This document shows, piece by piece, positions 59,101 through 64,000 of a stretch of 64,000 nucleotides of DNA. The notes beneath the pieces are model-generated. The model was not told the origin of the DNA and did not search any database. It saw nothing but the letters and a program-made list of their open reading frames with translations. Numbering within the stretch: position 1 is the stretch's first letter; the number at the start of each line of letters is the position of its first letter. The DNA is from Hyperoplus lanceolatus (Eukaryota > Chordata > Actinopteri > Uranoscopiformes > Ammodytidae). The stretch spans positions 14,812,501 to 14,876,500 of the forward strand of contig CM049410.1 in assembly GCA_026929865.2 (NCBI GenBank). Reading direction: 5' to 3'. Both the position numbers and the translations under genes were made by a program.

Positions 59101-60494
59101 TTTGTCAGTCTGAATTATTACAGCAGAAAACAGAGAGCCGAAAAAAACTCTTACTGCAAATAAGGAAAGTGGAATGCTGCCAGCATGGAAATTATTTATT
59201 TATCTTGGCGATCGTTCTCGCAGTGCGTAACGTGACATTATAAAACAATGAAACGTTGAACTCGGATTTGAACACTATACCATTTAGCCTAATATATATA
59301 TATAGGCTACTTTGCTATATTTATAGCACTACGCCTATAGTCCCACACTTAAGAATGTAATTTAAGTCTGACACTGTCCCCAAATGAATAGCTTATGGAA
59401 AATCACTTTAATTTTGGGCCACATCATAATGAATACAATTTTGATTTAGACTATTAGCCTTTTATTTGAATCTTACAAATACCAATAGGCCTACATTAAA
59501 AAACCTGTAGTCTGTATTTTTCGGACAAATATGGATCTACTGTGAGAAGCTTAACCTGCAAGTCTGCAGCGATGTCCGAACTGTGACAGCTGTCACGTCC
59601 CAACTGTAATCGCTACTGATGAAAAGAAAGAAGCCTACAGTGAAATAATGTAGCAAACTGTGATTTTATAGAACGCTTTATTAAGAGCCAGTGTGTGTAG
59701 ATCGCCAGGTAAAACCATTTGAGGTGAGAGCATAGAGTGGCGCTGCATACAGTAGGTCTAGGCTATTTAACATTTTCTGCATCAATAACTGTATGCATGA
59801 GGCAAAAAGCCCCAGCGCGATGTTACAGTTTACTCTGCTGTAAGCCTTATGTCACGGCTTTGTTTCGTTCATTAACATACTGATCAATAAGTTTTGTTAT
59901 TTAACGAGTTTCCTCAGTGAGAATATATCGCTCAGACAATATAGTTAAGTCCACGGGATTTCCTGAAAGGTCAGCGCTATAAGAGCCGAATTTAAGCTCA
60001 AACTCTGAAACAAAAACTGGTCTGGGCAGGTTAGCCGTGCAGCCTCTGATACCACGGTGATCTAGCCAGGTAAAAAGAGAGCCACCTTTCGTGATACTGA
60101 AAACTCTGGCTTTAGACCGCTTTAGACTCAACAGACCTCGCTCAGCCCTTAATCTCGCTTCGTAGTATACCCCTCTGGAGACATTAGGCAACAACAATGT
60201 GGATCCAGTGACAAAAGGTTGTTGCTCACAGGACAGACATACACATCCACACACACCTTCTGCGTCTATGGTGACCTCTGTTTCTCCGTTGCATATGCTG
60301 CGCAGTAGACTGTCTTCCTTGCTTAGCGTCTGCACGGTTGTATAATGCAGAGAGCCGCCCACGTTTATCTTGACATACTTGCTCCCCAGCAGACCCCGGC
60401 TTCTAAGCTCGTCTGTGTTGTGGAAGGCCGGCTGAGAGACAGTGGACTGGACAGAGTCAGCAGCAGCACTGCCAACCGAGGCCTCAGCAGACAT
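56166..60494 (-). CDS. kctd13: KCTD13/BACURD1, BTB adaptor of CUL3 ubiquitin ligase
   Basis: Exons 60494-60257 (ATG), 58158-57989, 57502-57413, 57217-57165, 57041-56846 and 56408-56166 (TAA) total 990 nt, 329 aa, the same as human KCTD13. It begins MSAEAS like the human protein. The BTB domain spans about residues 39-140 ([16 protein letters not shown] to QHCQSALE). The C-terminal half has [48 protein letters not shown] and ends [16 protein letters not shown]...GQQTVYKD. The start and tail favour KCTD13 over TNFAIP1 and KCTD10. The family pairs with CUL3 and targets RhoA. The BTB segment [18 protein letters not shown] differs clearly from mammalian MLKAMFSGR. A non-coding first exon ending at 61683 is likely. 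Confidence 0.95.
58294..58621. mobile_element. MITE family A, copy 3, in kctd13 intron 1
   Basis: AAGATGGAGTCAGTGATTCT at the left mirrors AGAATCGCGGACTCCACCTTT at its right end in part. Interior CCAGTGTTAGTACACACAGCC and GCTACGGTGGACCCCC are shared with the copy at 12463. Confidence 0.7.
58791..60177. mobile_element. DNA transposon in kctd13 intron 1
   Basis: CAGAGGGGTATACTACGAA at the left and TTCGTAGTATACCCCTCTG at the right are perfectly inverted. About 1.39 kb with no intact transposase. No clear target duplication. It ends only about 80 bp from the first coding exon. Confidence 0.82.
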
Positions 60495-61682
60495 GGGGCT
60501 GAAAGGTCACTTCCTGACTGGAACACAGTCAACAACAACATACAGCATTGGTTGTTTACAGTACAGGTGTTTAGGACTAGAACACGTTGATGAATTATCA
60601 TGTATTAAAGCCTCTGGAAACCTGCTCTAAAATAGTAAAAATCAAAAGTGATAATACAATAAAACTCAGTAAAATATACATAACTCTTTTCAGTTGCTTA
60701 CAATCAATCAACTAACTCCCCCAAATTACACAGGTAGAAGGGTTTTGTGGATTTGGGTTTACAGGGGCTTTAATGTGGATATATAGCCACTATTTCAGTT
60801 GTCTCCTAAAACTGTGTCATGGCATTTTTACCATCAATGCAGGCTATGTCTGAATCTTAACTACTGTAACTCCCTTGTTGTTATATAGATTAGGTCATGA
60901 TCATTTGTATTCAGTTAAAGCAGCAAAGGCAACAGATGTGATGGATTAAATATTTAGATTGATGAAAGCCGGTACGACGTACAAAATGGATCAAGTTATT
61001 AGAGGTGGGGATATGCATGTTGCTACCATGGCCCACTGTATGAGTTATGATTAGGATTTAGTACCACATTTAGCGTCTTGGACATAACCACCAGACACAT
61101 TATGTCATTGATCTTTGTGTGTAGCTGCTAGCCAAGCATACCCAAGTCCAGTTTACATAGTGCAGCTGTAACTGACACAGCACTAACTATGAAAATGTAT
61201 CTGGAATAGAAAATGAGAGATCACAACATTTTCGTTTGCCATATTAAGACTTTTTTTATTTATTAATTTGCTATATATGCATCCGAATCCACACTACTTA
61301 GTTAACCACACCCATTGTGTCTTGTTGTTGTTAATGCTAATGTGAAAAGTAGTCTAGATTAGCAGCAAGCATTTGAGCTATCCCGCAGCAGACAGACCCA
61401 GACATCAGTAGCCTATAGCTGGACATGAATATGAGTAAGATATGTTTTGATATTTTACAGCTGAACCTAGATATCATCCACAGACTATGATAGATATTGC
61501 ACCACAGTTTTGTTTATTTACATGATGTCAACAACAACAACTACTACAACAACAACACACAAGCACCGAACGTAAAAAAAAACGATTGCTGTGGCTAAGA
61601 TCTTGTTTGTTGTTGTGATGATCAGGCTGACACAATTCATGTAGTAGGCCTATTTAGCTATCTTATAACAAAGAGTACTTAC

Positions 61683-62110
61683 CACAAGCTGTGCCAAGGA
61701 AGCTGTGCCAGAGAACCAAGCAAAGATAAAGCTAAACGTGTACGCGTCTAATCAACCAATAATCGATAGTCAGCTAGCCAACTACTGTGAACAGTCCGAA
61801 CCTCACGAATTAATTTACAGCGGTGCTAATGTTTCACAGCGGATTTGAAACACTTGAAAACAGATTTGAAACGTTTGGCAGCTCATTTTAATCGCAGCTA
61901 AATCAAAGAGGCTAACAACAGACAGTGCTACGTGCTCTAAGCTAGCAATAGTCCTTTTTTGTATCGCTTCTTAAGTGAAAAATATGAAACTAACCATCAA
62001 ATGGAGGAAACTACTAAATGAAGAGCAGTTAACTCCATTGTTGTACACAAAGACTATTGATTGAGGTTCATAAACGAAGCTAAATAGGTCACTCGGAAAC
62101 GAAACCAGCA
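61683..62110 (-). other. kctd13: Likely non-coding first exon and promoter of kctd13
   Basis: On the minus strand CAGCTTGTG/GTAAGT gives a strong donor at 61683. A good acceptor (GTTCCAG) lies near 60521, upstream of the coding ATG. The start site is probably near 62050-62110. Confidence 0.45.
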
Positions 62111-63534
62111 CATCTTCTTCCGCTACATTCTTCTTCTACTTTCATGCTTTGGTTAAAAATTCAACTGTGACGTGATATCGCCGCCTTTTGGAACAGTAGA
62201 GAAATACGTGTCAGTAATGCCAACGGTTCAAATGTATCTGTATACTTTAGGTAGCCTACCCAAATAGCTTTTAAAAAAATTGAGAATAGACTGTAATATA
62301 TTTTTAGGTTAATGTTTAGCATTATCAGATTGAACATTTTCAACATGAATATGTACAACCACAATTATCACTAATACAGTGTATTTATATCTATGAATAC
62401 AGTTGACCTGATTGCATTTAGTTGTTAGTCTCCACTGCCCTCTGGCGGTCACCATGAAGAACTGCAGTCGTTTAATAGTCAAGGTAGCGTTAACACGGAC
62501 ATGAGAGGATACTACAACTTCCGGTAAGTACTTTCAAAATAAGCGGGTCAAAATGATATATTCAGAAACCAACACAATTATCATGAAATGCTCATGTTTG
62601 TTCTATTGATGACTAGACATAACCACACATTATTCAGTGGGAATAATACATATATTTTCTACTGATTAATATTATTATCATTTAGGGATATAAATAATAA
62701 TAATAATGCGTTTTATGTATGTTCAAAATTAATGTTAAACCAAACACAATTTCTAACTTTCTAAAAAAAAAATTCCCACTGTACATATGTCGAATGTTTC
62801 TGTGATATTTGGACAAATAATTGCTGATTTCAACAAGTTTTACACCATTCAACAGAGACTTTATTTCCATTTCAGCAAATAATGTACTGCCTTCAAAAGA
62901 GTGTATTCATATATGAAGCAAAGAAATGCTACTGGTGATAAGAGAAGAATTAAGTCTACAAAGCAACAGTCTCCAAGATCCTGCATTTGGCACAGTGAGT
63001 GAGAACACATTCACTGTTCAAACAATCATTTGTAAATAAATACATAATGCATCACAGCAAGCAGCCAAGTTTGTAATTTTTCATCAACATAGTGCATACA
63101 ACATCAAATCTGATAACAATGATAACTGTTAATAACTATAATGATAATGGCAAGATTGAGCAGAAGCAATATAATTTACAATCAGTGCATGCTCTAAGCA
63201 TTATGACATTCATGTCCTCAACTTTTCGTATATGTCATGTGACACTGGGTGACGGTGCACTCCAGAAACAGCGAAGAATAAAATAAACACTGCCTTTGTA
63301 AACAGTATTGCAACAACAGATGAAACACTTAGGGACATTAAATTATTTAACATTATATTTTGGCACTGAATTTTCATTACGTATATAATGAAAATATATA
63401 ACCTCCCACTACCTTGTATAAGTGTATATATGAGGCTTATATATAATGTAGTATATATATATCAACCTCAATCAATATTAAGTCGGATATTTACATTCAA
63501 TGTGTTTGTTTGTGTGTGTGTGTACATAGAGAGA
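62111..63534. other. Intergenic, upstream of kctd13
   Basis: AT-rich. Near 62500-62530 the plus strand has ATGAGAGGATACTACAAC followed by TTCCG/GTAAGT, which could be a first exon of a divergent gene or an ETS site (ACTTCCGG). Nothing else is recognised. Confidence 0.3.
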
Positions 63535-63597
63535 GAAAGAGTGAGAGCGAGAGCGAGAGCGAGAGAGAGAGAGAGAGAGAGAGAGAGTTAGAGAGAG
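63535..63597. repeat. (GA)n microsatellite
   Basis: GA-rich tract with GC interruptions. Confidence 0.95.
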
Positions 63598-64000
63598 AAA
63601 ATGACAAACTTACCACTCACTACCAATGTCAAACTTTTTCTCATGGTTCAAATTAAAGTATCCTCCCCCTTACTAACATCACTCTGTAAAATAAGACACT
63701 CTAAAAATTAAAAGAAAATAACATTCAGTGTGTACTATTACACTCATTTTGACAGTTACAAATTGAGTATTGCCAAGTTTTCTAATGTTTTGGCCTCATA
63801 ATAATTTAACATAATAAATAAATCAATGTTATTTAGCCCCCTCATTTTTTTTTTCATTTGTTGTCCATCTCTTAACCCTTTCATAAGGCACCAGTCCTAA
63901 TGATAGGATGATGATATGACGTTTGGCAAACCACCATCCCAGTGCAACAAATCAAAATAAAGAACTTGCACAATTAATAAACCAGAGAAAGAACAATGGC
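63598..64000. other. Intergenic window end
   Basis: AT-rich sequence with no recognisable gene or delimited repeat. Confidence 0.4.

Noticed and set aside
59901-60256. Extension of the kctd13 first exon into a 197-codon frame
   Set aside because: The frame runs past a GT donor at 60256 into an intronic transposon; the true exon joins 58158-57989 and matches KCTD13.
1-64000. CRISPR arrays, operons, rRNA or tRNA genes
   Set aside because: Nothing of the kind is visible; the sequence is vertebrate nuclear DNA.

Overview
This is vertebrate, almost certainly teleost fish, nuclear DNA. It has multi-exon genes with GT-AG introns, abundant short inverted-repeat DNA transposons, CA/GA/AT microsatellites, and protein-coding exons that match vertebrate orthologues residue by residue. 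Every recognisable gene lies on the minus strand. From right to left they are kctd13 (CDS 60494-56166), hirip3 (43937-36774), antkmt/fam173a (34772-32680), xpo6 (29958-16583) and a chimeric gene of a fish-expanded family (9135-11). In human, KCTD13, HIRIP3, XPO6 and ANTKMT all lie on the short arm of chromosome 16, so the window looks like a rearranged piece of that ancestral synteny.

The four named genes can be read completely. The exon sums are multiples of three: xpo6 3459 nt (1152 aa), antkmt 678 nt (225 aa), hirip3 1335 nt (444 aa) and kctd13 990 nt (329 aa). They act in unrelated processes: nuclear export of profilin-actin, mitochondrial ADP/ATP carrier methylation, H2A-type histone chaperoning and CUL3 adaptor function. 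I see no operon-like logic.

The most unusual locus is 11-9135. Its exons encode, in order, a SET methyltransferase domain, acidic linker exons (one tandemly duplicated together with a 209-bp satellite), two C2H2/C2HC fingers, a tyrosine-recombinase-like catalytic domain and a Myb/SANT-like C-terminal exon. The splice sites and exon phases fit together, but about four frame breaks sit inside two exons, so this copy looks like a decaying member of a chimeric family.

The rest is a transposon landscape. hAT elements with 8-bp duplications lie at 10254-11374 and 25805-26791. A solo LTR sits in an xpo6 intron (22811-23309). A 1.39-kb near-perfect palindrome lies just upstream of xpo6 (30141-31531). 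A TA-flanked element with two later insertions lies in a hirip3 intron (38821-41289). A Russian-doll nest at 44479-54665 consists of a Tc1 element containing an 8.8-kb TTAA-flanked element, which contains a 4.9-kb nested palindrome, which contains a MITE. Several MITE families recur inside the window. A homopolymer-rich core at about 14755-15185 is probably a sequencing or assembly artefact inside an inverted repeat.
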